Assembly (NCBI GenBank): GCA_003648395.1
Contig: QMPB01000328.1
Location: 1 to 5,850, forward strand
From: Bacteroidota bacterium
Lineage (GTDB): Bacteria; Bacteroidota; Bacteroidia; Bacteroidales; UBA1556
Direction: 5' to 3'
Length of the DNA stretch: 5,850 nucleotides
Part shown: positions 4,881-5,850 of the stretch, piece after piece
Layout: each line of letters opens with the position of its first letter
How positions within the stretch are numbered: the first letter of the stretch is position 1
The notes under the pieces: generated by a model
The model's database searches: none
Told to the model about the DNA's origin: nothing
What the model saw: only the letters and a program-made list of their open reading frames with translations
Program-made: the position numbers and the translations under genes

Positions 4881-5850
4881 CTAATTATTGCTTAGTAACG
4901 TCAATACATTTTTCTTTAATATCTTTATTGAGCTAGTTGTAATCTCAATAATCTTATCCTTCTTAAGATCCGAAAGAAATCTTACAGCACTTTCGGTACT
5001 CATAGCTGCTAATTCTGCAATATCCTTACGCGATACATTTGTTGTAATAATATCTCCATTAAAAATATCTTCAGAAAGATAAATAATAGTTTCTGCTAAG
5101 CGACCCAATGCTTGTTTATTTGCAATTGACGACATGCGAGCTAGATGCCCTTGAGTTGTATCACAATACCAATTTAAAAGCCTTTTTGTAAATGCAGGAT
5201 TATTACTAGCTACGCTTTTAAATGTGTGAATATCAATTAAATAAGCAGTACACTTTGTTAGTGCACTTCCCGAAAAAGCATATATATTTTTACCATAAAC
5301 AGAAGATAAACCAATAAAAGACATTGGCTTTATTATCTTAAAATTAAAACCTTTGTCAAAATTACCTTCAACATAGTTCTTTGATAATCCACTGCTCAAA
5401 AGAATAATATATGAAGCAATAGCTCCTTGCTTAAAAATTGTTTCGCCTTTCTTGAAATCGATTTTTACCTTAAGTAATTCATCAATTTCATCGTCACTAA
5501 GATCTTGATGTTTTAACCAATTAGCAACCTCGTCTTTATTATTATCGCGTTCTATTTTTGTGTTATTACTAACTTGAAGCTGCGAAATAGTTTTTTGAAG
5601 TGCATGGTAAGTTAAGTATGAGTTTATCTTACTGGTAATGGATTTTAAAAGTTGGTGCTCACCACTTATAAATACACCTTTTTCTTCTCTGATTTGTTTG
5701 GTGTATACTACAGTTATTGTTCCTTCCTTATTATTATCAAGTTCAATATCTGACACCATTTTAAGGATAGAATTTTTATAACCTTCAGTTTGGATTATTA
5801 AGTTATTCCATTCTAATTTAACCTCACAGTCTTTAGAATATCTCCATCCA
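4881..5850 (-). CDS. Crp/Fnr-type transcriptional regulator with an extra N-terminal sensor-like domain (5' end outside window)
   Basis: The frame runs open from the window edge to a TAG at 4881-4883. The ATG at 5757-5759 is an internal methionine, because 30 stop-free codons precede it and they carry conserved-looking sequence (GWRYSKDCEVKLEWNN). Counting from that Met as 1, about residues 1-55 continue this extra domain (GTITVVYT, then an LLKSITSKINSYL helix). Residues 100-180 form a cyclic-nucleotide-binding-type beta-roll (FKKGETIFKQG at 102-112, FIGL at 148-151). Residues 214-282 form a winged helix, with the helix-turn-helix around SRKDIAELAAMSTESAVRFL at 243-262. The canonical Arg-Ser/Thr of cAMP-binding CRP is not seen near 158-166 (NIYAFSGSA), and no FNR-like cysteine cluster is visible, so the ligand is unknown. 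The regulator probably acts as a DNA-binding dimer. Target genes cannot be read from this window. Confidence 0.87.
   Translation of the reverse strand, partial: GWRYSKDCEVKLEWNNLIIQTEGYKNSILKMVSDIELDNNKEGTITVVYTKQIREEKGVFISGEHQLLKSITSKINSYLTYHALQKTISQLQVSNNTKIERDNNKDEVANWLKHQDLSDDEIDELLKVKIDFKKGETIFKQGAIASYIILLSSGLSKNYVEGNFDKGFNFKIIKPMSFIGLSSVYGKNIYAFSGSALTKCTAYLIDIHTFKSVASNNPAFTKRLLNWYCDTTQGHLARMSSIANKQALGRLAETIIYLSEDIFNGDIITTNVSRKDIAELAAMSTESAVRFLSDLKKDKIIEITTSSIKILKKNVLTLLSNN

Noticed and set aside
4888..5082. Plus-strand open frame of 64 codons opposite the Crp-like gene
   Set aside because: It is antisense to the helix-turn-helix region. Its apparent hydrophobicity is what an AT-rich complementary strand gives, and no start signal is seen.
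5757..5759. ATG as the start of the Crp-like gene
   Set aside because: The frame is open upstream to the window edge, and the upstream codons encode sequence that fits the same N-terminal domain, so this Met is most likely internal.
1..5850. Search for CRISPR arrays, tRNA/rRNA genes, insertion-sequence ends, toxin-antitoxin pairs and phage genes
   Set aside because: Reading both strands, I saw no spaced direct repeats, no cloverleaf-like sequence, no transposase motifs and no phage proteins. All gene-free gaps are under 150 bases.

Overview
The window looks like chromosomal DNA from a member of the Bacteroidota. It is AT-rich, it has almost no Shine-Dalgarno sequences before its starts, and the one promoter that can be read has the TAnnTTTG form of the -7 element typical of that phylum. 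The glycosyltransferase, GAPDH, ArfB and Crp-like proteins also read like Bacteroidota family members. I see no insertion sequence, phage gene, CRISPR array, tRNA or rRNA.

Layout. Bases 1-2164 (+) hold an operon-like run. It starts with the last codons of a probable family 2 glycosyltransferase. This overlaps by 8 bases a GT4-type glycosyltransferase, which is followed 30 bases later by a patatin-like serine hydrolase. Bases 2165-2305 form a leader with a Bacteroidota promoter that drives gap (type I GAPDH, 2306-3313). A strong hairpin at 3338-3371 ends gap and, from the other side, the convergent minus-strand genes.

On the minus strand, in transcription order, are a Crp/Fnr-type regulator (4881-5850, cut by the window edge), a 72-base gap with a perfect 6-bp-arm palindrome, a radical SAM protein, a DUF3820 protein whose start overlaps the radical SAM stop by one base, and the ribosome-rescue hydrolase ArfB.

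How the genes may work together. The plus-strand block suggests glycan or glycolipid assembly at the membrane with a lipid acyl hydrolase beside it. gap is a stand-alone glycolytic gene. The radical SAM, DUF3820 and arfB genes look like one transcription unit with a possible link to RNA or translation, but that link is inference.

The most informative observations are three. The regulator's reading frame stays open past its apparent start, revealing part of an extra N-terminal sensor-like domain. The GT4 enzyme lacks both glutamates of the usual EX7E motif. The radical SAM protein and DUF3820 are poorly characterised families tightly coupled next to ArfB. I did not find convincing evidence for a wholly new system; most of the window is ordinary chromosomal content.
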